NCBI GenBank assembly: GCA_030706735.1
Contig: JAUZNZ010000009.1
Coordinates: forward strand, 1-64,000
Length of the DNA: 64,000 nt
Origin: Bacteroidota bacterium
Lineage (GTDB): Bacteria > Bacteroidota > Bacteroidia > Chitinophagales > Chitinophagaceae
Direction: 5' to 3'
Shown here in pieces: positions 26,233 to 35,088 of the stretch. The first letter of the stretch is position 1, and each line of letters starts with the position of its first letter. The position numbers were made by a program, and so were the translations under genes. The notes below the pieces were generated by a model. It was not told where the DNA came from. It worked only from the letters and a program-made list of their open reading frames with translations, and ran no database searches.

Positions 26233-27999
26233 TTATTTCGAAACCTGGTCGCGGGACGCCCCTCCCGAACTATCACCGAGCTTGATAAGGAACCAGGCAT
26301 CCAGCGCATGTGGCCTTGTCCGCCAGTCGAAGAAACCGGCAGTCAGCCCGCTGACGTGAAAGTTGGGGAATCGCCTCAATGCCTGTATGTTATATCCCCT
26401 GGACCGGAGCGAGTCCATGTAAGTCGAAGACAGGAAAACCCAAACTGGACCGGCACCTGCATTAATCCGTAGGCTGTCCATCGGCAGGTACCGTATCGTT
26501 CCGGGACAATAAAAGGTAAATGAATAATTCGAAGGCGCCTCGCGAAGCATATAGACTTCCTGTGGCGGAATGCCATCCCGGCTTCGCAGGCTTTTGCCGG
26601 CCACCATACCTGCCTGATAATGCATCATGGCAGGATAAAGGCAGAAATTGAGGAAGGCATAGGCGATGAGGGCCAGCCAAAAACTGCGCATAACGGCAGT
26701 TTGAAGTTTCCCTACAGCCCCTTTGTCCATTTTCATACGGGGAGAAACCAGGAATGCCGCAAGGCCGGATAGAGCGAGCAACAAGACAATCAGACCCTTA
26801 TAAGCCGTGAAGTGGAACCACCAGGCCAGCTCGCACAGGAGTATGGCCGTCAGCAGAGCAATTCCATTCTGGATCATGGTAAAGGCCCGGCGAGATACCT
26901 GGCCTTCAAGGTGATCCAACTTTTCGGCAGTCAAAATGGAGAAAAAGGGGAACAGGATATTCAAATAATGGGGCAGCTGGAATTTGGATAGAGAAAACAT
27001 TGAAAAACTGATCAGGGCGGCTCCCAGGCAAAGGAAATCCCCCGGTACGGGGGCTCTGTTGGCGACCCGCCATTTGCAGCTTTTGTGAACGATGGCGTAA
27101 TACAACAAAATAGACCAGGGTGCAAAGGCCCAAAGCAGGGTGTGAAGAAAGAAGAAGGGGTTTCCGCTGCCTCGTATGGGTCCATTGTTCATAAACCGGC
27201 CGAATTGGCTATCCCATAGGAACCATCGGATGCCAGACACGTTTTGCCGGCCAAAAATTAATTTTTCCGGGTGCATATCGAACTGTCGATACAGGCAATA
27301 CAGCTCCGGACTAATAAAAATGGCGATCAGGACAAGAGCGAGCCACCAGCGGGGCAGCAGGAACTGTCGCCAATCCCTTGTCCTTACGCAGTCAACTAAT
27401 AGCCCGGCGCCTATGGTAACCAGGACAAACGGCCCTTTGGTCATTGTCGCGCAGGCAGCCAGGGCCGATCCCGCCACGATATGCAATCCACCTCCTTTGC
27501 TCCTATTGCGGGAGGCCCTGAAGAAATGATAGACGGCGCCGGCGATTAATCCGGTAAGATATGGCTCCGCACGGACGTCATTGTTCGAGATCACGAGATG
27601 TGCGGCAGAAACGTAGATCAAAACGGCAAAGCGGGCCACAGACCTGCCATACAGGACAAGAGCGAGGCGCCAGGTATAATAGCCGCCGGCTGCCCAGAAA
27701 AGCAGGGCCGGAAACTTATAAGCGAAGCTATTTATGCCGAAAGCGCGAAAGCTCAGGGCCGCCACCCAGAAAGGGAAATGAGGCTTATCGAGCCAGTCGC
27801 TCCCCCCGACCCTCAAATCGATGAAATCCCCCGCCTGTGCCATGGAGCGGGCAATGGTTGCATAGAGAGCTCCATCCGGTTCAAGAATAGGTATAAACAA
27901 AGCGCCGGCATTGACCATGATAGCTGCCCCGAGAAGCCAGCCAAAGCCTTTATACCATTTGTTCCACCCATCGATAGGATATGTCAGATCAGTATTCAA
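26233..27999 (-). CDS. ArnT-like glycosyltransferase (GT39/GT83 family)
   Basis: 588 aa with about 12 membrane segments in the N-terminal 420 residues and a soluble periplasmic C-terminal domain. The first loop holds EPDGALYATIARSM, with the catalytic acidic residue typical of PMT/ArnT enzymes, and GSDWLDKPHFPFW. The family moves a sugar from a polyprenyl-phosphate donor to lipid A or another periplasmic acceptor. It overlaps the PAP2 phosphatase gene upstream by 11 bp, so the two are coupled. The transferred sugar is unknown. Confidence 0.88.
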   Translation of the reverse strand: MNTDLTYPIDGWNKWYKGFGWLLGAAIMVNAGALFIPILEPDGALYATIARSMAQAGDFIDLRVGGSDWLDKPHFPFWVAALSFRAFGINSFAYKFPALLFWAAGGYYTWRLALVLYGRSVARFAVLIYVSAAHLVISNNDVRAEPYLTGLIAGAVYHFFRASRNRSKGGGLHIVAGSALAACATMTKGPFVLVTIGAGLLVDCVRTRDWRQFLLPRWWLALVLIAIFISPELYCLYRQFDMHPEKLIFGRQNVSGIRWFLWDSQFGRFMNNGPIRGSGNPFFFLHTLLWAFAPWSILLYYAIVHKSCKWRVANRAPVPGDFLCLGAALISFSMFSLSKFQLPHYLNILFPFFSILTAEKLDHLEGQVSRRAFTMIQNGIALLTAILLCELAWWFHFTAYKGLIVLLLALSGLAAFLVSPRMKMDKGAVGKLQTAVMRSFWLALIAYAFLNFCLYPAMMHYQAGMVAGKSLRSRDGIPPQEVYMLREAPSNYSFTFYCPGTIRYLPMDSLRINAGAGPVWVFLSSTYMDSLRSRGYNIQALRRFPNFHVSGLTAGFFDWRTRPHALDAWFLIKLGDSSGGASRDQVSK

Positions 28000-28597
28000 G
28001 GACCAATTCCCCGCTTAAGCGCCCGGTATCCTGGCGGTTCCACAAATAAGCAAAGATCCTGGACATCCCTATTCCGGTCAGGAGCCCGAAGATGGATCCG
28101 GCCACAATATCCAGGGGATAGTGTTTCCCTACATAGACCTGTGCATACCCGATGGCCCCGGCCCAGAACCATAGCCAGGTCCATCGTTTCCCGGTCATCG
28201 TCCTTATGGAAAAATACCAGAAGGCCGCCAGACCGACATGGTTGGCCGCGTGACTGGAAGGCATTGAATACAAGCCGCCACAGTCCACCAGGCCCCGGAG
28301 CAGCGTACTGAGTTCCGGCTCGTAGCAAGGCCGGGGGCGCTCAAAAAGAGGTTTCAATAGCTGCGCACTGACACTGTCGGTGATCGCAAAGGTCAGCAAA
28401 CTTAGCATTATAAAGATCCATGCTTTCTTCCTCCCCTTCCTGATCCCATAGTAAAGCAACAGCGCGTAGAGAGGGATCCACGTATAAGGATCGCGCAACA
28501 CCGGCATGATCCTGTCCAAAACGGGATGGTCTGAGTCGTGTTGGATCAGTACAAAGAGCAATTTATCCAGGTGATCCAGCCAATTGAGCAGTGACAT
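27989..28597 (-). CDS. PAP2-family membrane phosphatase
   Basis: 202 aa, six membrane segments, with the complete acid-phosphatase triad: K82 to RP (KPLFERPRP), PSSHAANH (113-120) and VGKHYPLDI (156-164). It would remove phosphate from a lipid such as undecaprenyl pyrophosphate, phosphatidylglycerophosphate or lipid A on the periplasmic side. It is the first gene of a two-gene unit with the ArnT-like transferase. Its start lies 34 bp from a PHO-box-like array shared with the divergent DUF47-PiT genes. Confidence 0.9.
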   Translation of the reverse strand: MSLLNWLDHLDKLLFVLIQHDSDHPVLDRIMPVLRDPYTWIPLYALLLYYGIRKGRKKAWIFIMLSLLTFAITDSVSAQLLKPLFERPRPCYEPELSTLLRGLVDCGGLYSMPSSHAANHVGLAAFWYFSIRTMTGKRWTWLWFWAGAIGYAQVYVGKHYPLDIVAGSIFGLLTGIGMSRIFAYLWNRQDTGRLSGELVLEY

Positions 28598-28630
28598 GTG
28601 GCTCTAGTTTAGATAAAGCTACAAGTCCGG

Positions 28631-28670
28631 GTTTACCGCTATGTTGCCGGGAGGTTACGGTTAGGTTAAA
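28631..28670. promoter_or_regulatory. PHO-box-like 11-bp direct repeat (site C)
   Basis: Four related heptamers start at 28631 (GTTTACC), 28642 (TGTTGCC), 28653 (GGTTACG) and 28664 (GGTTAAA), each exactly 11 bp apart. The array sits in the 136-bp divergent region between the PAP2 gene (start 28597) and the DUF47-PiT phosphate genes (start 28734). Regulation by a PhoB-like protein is inferred. Confidence 0.58.
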
Positions 28671-28710
28671 GATCCGTGAACGATGGCATGAGATTATCCT
28701 TTAATAGTTC

Positions 28711-28718
28711 TATTTTTG
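28711..28718 (+). promoter_or_regulatory. Candidate Bacteroidota -7 element (DUF47-PiT)
   Basis: TATTTTTG fits the TAnnTTTG consensus of the primary sigma factor in Bacteroidota. It lies 15 bp before the DUF47 start and 40 bp after the 11-bp repeat array. No convincing TTG -33 element is seen at the usual distance, consistent with activator dependence. Confidence 0.4.
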
Positions 28719-28733
28719 CCCAAATTTTTTGAC

Positions 28734-29381
28734 ATGGCATTTAATTCTTTCATGAAATTGTTCACCCCGAAGGACAGGGTGTTTTACTCCCTGTTCGAGG
28801 AAGTGGCGGATAGTGTGGGGAAGATGGGGAGATTGATGAAAGAGGTGGTTGCGGAACCCGATTTCGACAAAAGGGCCGCTGTAATCTCGCAGGTGGAGGA
28901 TCAGGAGCATGTCAATGACGACCTTACTCACCGGATCTTCACTGAGTTAGGCAGGAATTTCATCACTCCGTTCGATCGGGAGGACATTCATTACCTGGCC
29001 AGCGCCCTGGACGATATATGCGATTATATCTATGCCACCGCCAAGAAGATCAATTTCTATAAGGTCAACCCCAACGACAGCGGCATTCAGAAAATGGCCG
29101 ACCTCATCGAGCAAAGTGCCGCCCAGATCCGCATTGCGGTCATGGAACTGCGAAACATGCGGGATATGCGCAAGATCACAGACGCACTTGTCAAGGTAAA
29201 CAGTATCGAGAACCAGGCCGACGACATTTTCGATCTGAGTATCGAGCGGCTCTTCGAGACGGAACCGGACGCCAAGGAGGTAATCAAGAAAAGGGAGATC
29301 TACCAGGTCATGGAGATCGTCACCGATAAATGCGAAGACGCGGGCAATGTCATCGAATCCATTATTATTAAATATGCGTAG
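28734..29381 (+). CDS. DUF47 / PhoU-like phosphate transport regulator
   Basis: 215 aa from the ATG at 28734; a TTG at 28716 is in frame but overlaps the -7 element. The helical protein has PhoU-like features: SALDDICDYIYATAKKINFY and EIVTDKCEDAGNVIESIIIKYA, the conserved D/E residues of DUF47. Such proteins are encoded with PiT transporters and are thought to control their activity. The PiT gene follows 117 bp downstream. Confidence 0.93.
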   Translation: MAFNSFMKLFTPKDRVFYSLFEEVADSVGKMGRLMKEVVAEPDFDKRAAVISQVEDQEHVNDDLTHRIFTELGRNFITPFDREDIHYLASALDDICDYIYATAKKINFYKVNPNDSGIQKMADLIEQSAAQIRIAVMELRNMRDMRKITDALVKVNSIENQADDIFDLSIERLFETEPDAKEVIKKREIYQVMEIVTDKCEDAGNVIESIIIKYA

Positions 29382-29387
29382 GGAGAT

Positions 29388-29477
29388 AGCCGCAGGCTTT
29401 AAGCTACAAGCTGGGGGCGGGACTTACATACCATTAGCATCCTCAATTTATAATATGAGCCGGTTTGTAGCTTGCGG
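29388..29477. repeat. Imperfect long inverted repeat between DUF47 and PiT genes
   Basis: Left arm begins AGCCGCA (29388) and continues to AAGCTACAA (29401-29409). Right arm has TTGTAGCTT (29465-29473) followed by GCGGCT. The AAGCTACAA arms pair perfectly and the AGCCGC blocks pair outside them, with a 7-nt bulge on the left. The loop is about 55 nt. It may be a copy of a dispersed intergenic element or a processing/attenuation hairpin within the operon. Confidence 0.5.
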
Positions 29478-29498
29478 CTTGCCCCTCGACGCTTCACT

Positions 29499-30536
29499 AT
29501 GACATTTTTGATCATAATTATCATTCTTGCCCTTGTCTTCGACTATATTAACGGATTTCATGACGCAGCCAATTCAATCGCCACGATTGTTTCCACAAAA
29601 GTGCTGACCCCCTTTCAAGCAGTGCTCTGGGCAGCCCTTTTCAACTTTGGGGCGTTTTTCATGGCTAAATATGTTCTCAAGGAATTCAAGATCGGCAATA
29701 CCATCGCCAGTTCGGTCAACCCGGAATTCATCAACCTGGATGTGATCTTCTCGGGACTTATCGCAGCCATCTGCTGGAATCTGCTTACCTGGTGGTTTGG
29801 TATCCCTTCGAGTTCCTCCCATACCTTGCTGGGCGGCTTTATGGGGGCGGCCCTGGCGCATGCGGGGGCTTTGAGCCAGCATGGCCTCGCCGTGATCAAT
29901 TATGCCAAGGTCGTACCCACTTTCCTGTTTATCTTCGTCGCCCCGTTCATTGGCATGCTTACCGGTTTCCTTATCTGCGTGCTCATTATCAATATATGCC
30001 GGAGGACCAACCCATACCGTGCCGATAACTGGTTCCGCCGATTGCAGCTCCTGTCTTCCGCCCTCCTTAGCCTGGGGCACGGCAGCAATGATGCACAAAA
30101 GGTAATGGGGATCATCGGGGCGGCTATCATCTTTTACCATAAGTCGTTGGGCCATAGCATGACTTTTATGCAGTTCATTAATGGCAACATGTGGGTGCCG
30201 TTGGCCAGCTTTTCGGCAATTGCCCTCGGAACGATGAGCGGAGGTTGGAAGATCGTCAAGACCATGGGAACGAGGATCACGAAGGTCACGCCGCTGGAAG
30301 GCGTCAGCGCAGAAACCGCAGGAGCGCTGACTCTGTTTCTGTCGGACAAACTGGGCATTCCGGTTTCCACTACACATACGATCTCCGGTTCCATCATCGG
30401 GGTCGGGGCGACGCGCCGTCTCTCCGCCGTGCGGTGGGGGGTAACCATCAACCTGCTCTGGGCCTGGATCCTGACCATTCCTGTGAGCGCCTTACTGGCT
30501 GCATTCGTCTATTTTGTAGTTCACCTGTTCCGGTAA
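29499..30536 (+). CDS. PiT-family inorganic phosphate transporter
   Basis: 345 aa, about ten membrane segments, from the ATG at 29499. The duplicated PiT signature is present: DYINGFHDAANSIATIVSTK with GIPSSSSHTL in the first half, and SLGHGSNDAQKVMGII with GIPVSTTHTISGSI in the second. It is a low-affinity phosphate symporter of the inner membrane. Paired with DUF47 and a candidate PHO box, it complements the PstSCAB system in the same window. Confidence 0.96.
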   Translation: MTFLIIIIILALVFDYINGFHDAANSIATIVSTKVLTPFQAVLWAALFNFGAFFMAKYVLKEFKIGNTIASSVNPEFINLDVIFSGLIAAICWNLLTWWFGIPSSSSHTLLGGFMGAALAHAGALSQHGLAVINYAKVVPTFLFIFVAPFIGMLTGFLICVLIINICRRTNPYRADNWFRRLQLLSSALLSLGHGSNDAQKVMGIIGAAIIFYHKSLGHSMTFMQFINGNMWVPLASFSAIALGTMSGGWKIVKTMGTRITKVTPLEGVSAETAGALTLFLSDKLGIPVSTTHTISGSIIGVGATRRLSAVRWGVTINLLWAWILTIPVSALLAAFVYFVVHLFR

Positions 30537-30597
30537 AAGATCATTAGTTGGCTTATCTTTATCATATTAAATCCAAATTGCAAACAATAAACCATCC

Positions 30598-31461
30598 ATG
30601 AAGGGAATCATCCTGGCCGGGGGGTCCGGTACGCGTCTGCATCCAATTACCTATGCCATCAGCAAGCAGATCATGCCCGTTTATGATAAGCCGATGATCT
30701 ATTATCCGTTGTCCACCTTATTGCTGGCGGGCATTCGGGAAATATTGATTATTTCAACTCCGCATGACCTGCCTCTTTTCAAACGATTGTTTGGAGATGG
30801 TTCAGGCCTGGGCCTCGAGTTCCACTATGCGGAGCAGCCCAAGCCAAACGGGTTGGCGCAAGCCTTCGTCATCGGAGCCGATTTTATAGGAAACGATCCG
30901 GTGGCCTTGGTGCTCGGCGATAATATTTTCTATGGAGCCGGATTGGGCAAGCAACTGGAAAAGAATACGCGACCAGACGGCGGCATTGTGTTTGCCTATC
31001 AGGTAAGCGACCCGGAACGGTATGGTGTCGTGGAATTCGACAAGGATATGAACGCCGTTTCCATTGAAGAAAAGCCGGCGCACCCCAAGAGCAATTATGC
31101 TGTACCCGGCCTGTACTTCTATGATAATGACGTGGTGCGCATTGCGAAGGAATTGAAACCAAGCGCCCGGGGTGAATACGAGATCACCGATGTAAATAAA
31201 GAATATTTGCGAACAGGCAGGCTGAAGGTTTCGATCCTGGACAGGGGCACGGCGTGGCTGGATACGGGCACTTTCGATTCGTTGATGCAGGCGGGACAAT
31301 TCGTGCAGGTGATCGAGCAACGACAGGGGATCAAGATCGCGTGCATCGAAGAGATCGCCTGGCGAAAGGGTTTCATCACCCGGGAGCAGGTAGAAGTAAT
31401 GGCACAGCCTCTTTTGAAAAGTGGTTATGGACAGTATTTGATCAATATCATCAATCAATAA
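30598..31461 (+). CDS. rfbA: Glucose-1-phosphate thymidylyltransferase
   Basis: 287 aa nucleotidyltransferase with [30 protein letters not shown] (signature and catalytic Lys), [10 protein letters not shown] and the late [13 protein letters not shown] motif of RmlA. It makes dTDP-glucose from dTTP and glucose-1-phosphate, the first step to dTDP-rhamnose and related sugars for surface glycans. The usual rfbBCD partners are not here; galE follows after 4 bp, so the pair serves nucleotide-sugar supply. Confidence 0.95.
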   Translation: MKGIILAGGSGTRLHPITYAISKQIMPVYDKPMIYYPLSTLLLAGIREILIISTPHDLPLFKRLFGDGSGLGLEFHYAEQPKPNGLAQAFVIGADFIGNDPVALVLGDNIFYGAGLGKQLEKNTRPDGGIVFAYQVSDPERYGVVEFDKDMNAVSIEEKPAHPKSNYAVPGLYFYDNDVVRIAKELKPSARGEYEITDVNKEYLRTGRLKVSILDRGTAWLDTGTFDSLMQAGQFVQVIEQRQGIKIACIEEIAWRKGFITREQVEVMAQPLLKSGYGQYLINIINQ

Positions 31462-31465
31462 ATAA

Positions 31466-32524
31466 ATGCAAAAGATTCTGGTAACCGGGGGATGTGGATA
31501 CATCGGTTCGCACACGATCGTGGATCTCATCGAGAACGGATTCGAAGTGATCTGCGTCGATAATAATGCCCGCTCGTCCTCCAGGATATTGGAGGGAGTC
31601 GAAAAGATCACCGGAAGGAAGATCAAGAATTATAAGGTCGACCTGTGCAACTACGACGACACGTTCGCGATCTTCCAGGAAAATGAGAATATCGCCGGCA
31701 TCATTCATTTCGCAGCCTACAAGGCGGTCGGAGAATCCGTGGAGCAGCCCCTTATGTATTTCGAGAACAACCTCCTGTCCCTGATCAACCTCCTGAAATG
31801 CGTGCAGGAATTTGGCATTCCTTATTTTGTATTTTCCTCTTCCTGCACTGTCTATGGCAACCCGGATTCCATACCGGTCACAGAACTGACGCCTCCCAAA
31901 CCTGCGGAATCGCCATATGGGTATACCAAGCAAATGGGCGAACAGATCATCAACGAGTTTGCAAAGGCGACCACGCACAGCAAATGCATCCTGCTCCGCT
32001 ATTTCAATCCGGTTGGCGCGCATCCCAGCATCCTGATCGGGGAAATGATCCTTGGCCGGCCGGCAAATCTGGTGCCCGCAATCACTCAAACCGCCATCGG
32101 AAGGATTCCCCTGATGACCGTACATGGCAATGACTATAATACCAGGGACGGCTCCTGCATCCGGGATTTCATCCATGTCTGCGATATAGCCCATGCGCAT
32201 ACCCTGGGCCTTAAATATTTACTGGAAAAGAAGGGGACGAAGAAATGCGAAGTTTTCAATCTGGGGACCGGCAATGGCGTTACGGTACTGGAAGCGATCC
32301 GCGCTTTTGAAAAGGTCAGCGGCATCAGGCTGAACTACACGATCGGTCCCAGGCGGACCGGCGATGTGATCGCTATTTATGCAAACAACGACCTGGCCAA
32401 ACGACAGTTGGGATGGCAGCCTCAATATTCGCTCGAGGACATGATGGCCACAGCCTGGAAATGGGAGCAGAAATTAAAAGCGGACGAAAAATTCTATAAC
32501 GGCAAATTTTCGGAGTTGAATTGA
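31466..32524 (+). CDS. galE: UDP-glucose 4-epimerase
   Basis: 352 aa short-chain dehydrogenase-type epimerase. NAD-binding GGCGYIGSH (8-16), FAAYKAVGESVEQP, SSSCTVYG and the YGYTK (YxxxK) catalytic pair are intact, as is the late RRTGDVIAIYANNDLAKRQLGW segment. It interconverts UDP-glucose and UDP-galactose. Transcribed with rfbA 4 bp upstream. Confidence 0.95.
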   Translation: MQKILVTGGCGYIGSHTIVDLIENGFEVICVDNNARSSSRILEGVEKITGRKIKNYKVDLCNYDDTFAIFQENENIAGIIHFAAYKAVGESVEQPLMYFENNLLSLINLLKCVQEFGIPYFVFSSSCTVYGNPDSIPVTELTPPKPAESPYGYTKQMGEQIINEFAKATTHSKCILLRYFNPVGAHPSILIGEMILGRPANLVPAITQTAIGRIPLMTVHGNDYNTRDGSCIRDFIHVCDIAHAHTLGLKYLLEKKGTKKCEVFNLGTGNGVTVLEAIRAFEKVSGIRLNYTIGPRRTGDVIAIYANNDLAKRQLGWQPQYSLEDMMATAWKWEQKLKADEKFYNGKFSELN

Positions 32525-32596
32525 GAATGAAAACTTCTCCTTTACTTTGCAGTCCGTTCACTGAAACGATCTACTAAATCATTCAACAATCGATCC

Positions 32597-33556
32597 ATGT
32601 TAAAAGAGATACTGGTCACCGGTCAGAAAGATACACGCAGCGGCTTTGGAGATGGGATTGTAGAAATAGCCCGGAAGAACCCCAATATTGTTGCGTTAAC
32701 GGCAGACCTTGCCGGATCGATGAAGCTTCAGCAATTCATCAAGGAATTTCCGGAGCGGTATGTACAATGCGGGATCCAGGAGGCCAATATGATCGGTGTG
32801 GCGGCGGGTATGACCGTAGGTGGAATGATCCCCTATACGACGACCTTCGCAAATTTTTCAACCGGCCGTGTCTATGACCAGATCCGTCAATCGGTTGCTT
32901 ATTCCGGCAAGAACGTGAAGATTTGCGCCTCTCATGCCGGGGTCACCTTGGGTGAAGACGGGGCTACCCACCAGATCCTGGAAGACATCGGCATGATGAA
33001 GATGCTTCCGGGGATGATGGTGGTCGTTCCGTGTGATTATAGCCAAACGAAGGCGGCCACCATGGCGATCGCCGATCATGTCGGACCGGTTTACCTGCGA
33101 TTCGGGCGCCCTGTCTGGCCAATTTTCACGGAAGGGATGAAATTCGAACTGGGAAAGGCCCAAGTCTTTTCAGAGGGATCGGATATCTCGATATTCGCTT
33201 GCGGCCATATGGTATGGAAGGCGATCGAAGCCGGGAAGATACTCCAGGAGAAAGGCGTTTCGGTGGAACTCGTCAACATCCACACGATCAAGCCGCTTGA
33301 CGGCGAGGCCGTTCTGCGCTCGATCAGCAAGACGCGCTGTGCGGTCACAGCCGAAGAACATAATGTCATTGGCGGGTTGGGGGACGCCATCGCACAGGTG
33401 GCGGCCAGGAATTTGCCGATTCCAATAGAATACGTTGGCACCAAGGATACTTTCGGCGAGAGCGGGACGCCGACGCAACTATTGCAGAAATACGGGCTCG
33501 ACACCCCTGATATTTTGGCGGCGGCCGAAAAGGCTTTGTCACGAAAAAATAAATAA
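32597..33556 (+). CDS. Transketolase, C-terminal (pyrimidine-binding) subunit
   Basis: 319 aa, corresponding to the Pyr and C-terminal domains of transketolase: GDGIVEIARKNPNIVALTADLAGSMKLQQF, CGIQEANMIGVAAGMTVGG (catalytic Glu), ASHAGVTLGEDGATHQ and the C-terminal TAEEHNVIGGLGDAIAQ. The TPP pyrophosphate-binding N-terminal half, which in split enzymes is a separate gene usually next door, is absent from this window. The half must partner with a remote subunit to act in the pentose phosphate pathway. Confidence 0.92.
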   Translation: MLKEILVTGQKDTRSGFGDGIVEIARKNPNIVALTADLAGSMKLQQFIKEFPERYVQCGIQEANMIGVAAGMTVGGMIPYTTTFANFSTGRVYDQIRQSVAYSGKNVKICASHAGVTLGEDGATHQILEDIGMMKMLPGMMVVVPCDYSQTKAATMAIADHVGPVYLRFGRPVWPIFTEGMKFELGKAQVFSEGSDISIFACGHMVWKAIEAGKILQEKGVSVELVNIHTIKPLDGEAVLRSISKTRCAVTAEEHNVIGGLGDAIAQVAARNLPIPIEYVGTKDTFGESGTPTQLLQKYGLDTPDILAAAEKALSRKNK

Positions 33557-33630
33557 ACATTAATTTAGGTGTTTTAAACTCAGAAGGCCGGTTTTGGTCT
33601 GAGGCTATTGTTAATAAAATTGCTAACCGA

Positions 33631-34182
33631 ATGGGGGTGATCATCCAAGACACGGAATTGTTAATTCAATTCAGGGACCCTGACACCAAGGAAAAAGCCT
33701 TCACTGCTATCATTAAGAAATACCAGGAAAAACTATACTGGCATGTCCGCAGGATGGTCATCGAACATGAGGACGCCAATGATGTATTACAAAATGTTTT
33801 TATACGAGTTTGGAACGGCCTTGAAAACTTTCGGGAGGATTCCCAGCTATACACCTGGCTGTACCGGATCGCCACTAACGAGTGCCTGAGCTACCTGGAG
33901 CAGCAAAAAAAGAAGTCCACGCTATCTCTCGATGACGGCGAAAGCAACCTCTCCAACAAGGTCATTGCGGACAAACATTTCGATCCAGTCAAACTGGAGT
34001 GGAAGCTTCAATTAGCAATTCAGCAATTACCTGAAAAACAAAGAGTTGTATTCAATTTACGGTACTATGACGAGATGCCCTACGAGGAGATGAGCCGGGT
34101 ACTGGATACGTCAGAAGGTTCGTTAAAGGCGTCTTACCACCACGCGGTGAAAAAAGTTGAGGATTATATACTGAATCATTAA
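33631..34182 (+). CDS. ECF-type RNA polymerase sigma factor
   Basis: 183 aa with region 2 (YQEKLYWHVRRMVIEHEDANDVLQNVFIRVWNGLENFR and TWLYRIATNECLSYL) and region 4 (QLPEKQRVVFNLRYYDEMPYEEMSRVLDTSEGSLKASYHHAVKKVEDYI). It redirects RNA polymerase to a stress regulon. It is followed within 35 bp by a one-TM protein and then a secreted protein, the layout of a sigma/anti-sigma/sensor unit. Confidence 0.95.
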   Translation: MGVIIQDTELLIQFRDPDTKEKAFTAIIKKYQEKLYWHVRRMVIEHEDANDVLQNVFIRVWNGLENFREDSQLYTWLYRIATNECLSYLEQQKKKSTLSLDDGESNLSNKVIADKHFDPVKLEWKLQLAIQQLPEKQRVVFNLRYYDEMPYEEMSRVLDTSEGSLKASYHHAVKKVEDYILNH

Positions 34183-34216
34183 ACTTTGCTCATGCAAAGG
34201 GGTCTGACAGAAGGAC

Positions 34217-35086
34217 ATGCAGAACAAGGATGACATATTTGAAGAATTGAGACTTATCAGCGAGTTGGTGGCCGGCCTTGACCGGAGGACGCCTTATGGG
34301 ATCCCTGAGGGGTATTTTGATGGTTTGAGCGAAAAGGTCTTGGGACGAGTCAGGCAGACTCCTTATAGCGTTCCGGAAGGGTATTTTTCCGGTTTTGCCG
34401 ACAAGCTGATGGCTCGCATAAAAGCCGGTCAGGAAGACTCTGCCGGTGTTGAATTAGCTGGTTTGTCTTCCTTGTTGAGCAAGCTGGATAAGAAGGTTCC
34501 CTTTCAGGTGCCGGAAGGATATTTCGGTGAATTGACCGGGAATATATTATCAGGCGTACACGCCGGCGATTTGGTGCGTCAAGACCCGGAAGATCTTTCT
34601 GATCTGATGACCAGACTTCAGCATGTAAATGTCTATGAAGTGCCCAATGGCTATTTCGACGGCGTTCCCGAGGCGGTACTTACTGTCATTAAAGACCCTG
34701 TTGTGCCGGTTATCTCCATAGGGAGACAAGCCCGGGTCGTTTCGATCGGCAGAAGCCGGAAATGGCTGCAGATTGCTTCGGCGGCGATCGTGGCAGGATT
34801 GATCCTGACGGCCGGGTGGCTTCGGTTTAACCGGTCCGGGAATTTGATCGGGGACAATCAGGATCCGACCGTTGGTCTATTGTCTAAAGCCAGCGATCAG
34901 GAGATCGAAAGTTATCTGGATAACCAGCATATCTCCTTATCTGAGGTCCTTGCAGGCAACAACGTCACGTCTACCCTGGATATCAGTGATTCGGATGTCA
35001 AGAATATTCTGGGGGATGTATCGGATGATGAACTACAACATTACCTTGAAGACAATGGATCTCCAAAAGATCTGGTAACGAATTGA
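34217..35086 (+). CDS. Anti-sigma factor candidate with four PEGYF repeats
   Basis: 289 aa. The cytoplasmic part carries four copies of a roughly 21-residue unit with core VPEGYFxGL followed by a hydrophobic helix start, at about 25-45, 48-68, 94-114 and 138-158 (the last reads VPNGYF). A single membrane segment follows at about 184-202, then a short acidic periplasmic tail (SDSDVKNILGDVSDDELQHYLED). No classical zinc anti-sigma motif is seen. Position directly after an ECF sigma gene and before a periplasmic sensor-like gene supports an anti-sigma role. The repeats may be sigma-binding or self-association units. Confidence 0.8.
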   Translation: MQNKDDIFEELRLISELVAGLDRRTPYGIPEGYFDGLSEKVLGRVRQTPYSVPEGYFSGFADKLMARIKAGQEDSAGVELAGLSSLLSKLDKKVPFQVPEGYFGELTGNILSGVHAGDLVRQDPEDLSDLMTRLQHVNVYEVPNGYFDGVPEAVLTVIKDPVVPVISIGRQARVVSIGRSRKWLQIASAAIVAGLILTAGWLRFNRSGNLIGDNQDPTVGLLSKASDQEIESYLDNQHISLSEVLAGNNVTSTLDISDSDVKNILGDVSDDELQHYLEDNGSPKDLVTN

Positions 35087-35088
35087 TC

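Noticed and set aside
29574-30377. Open frame of 267 codons on the minus strand
   Set aside because: Antisense to the PiT transporter, which carries both family signatures; the product is rich in His/Arg/Pro, typical of a shadow frame.
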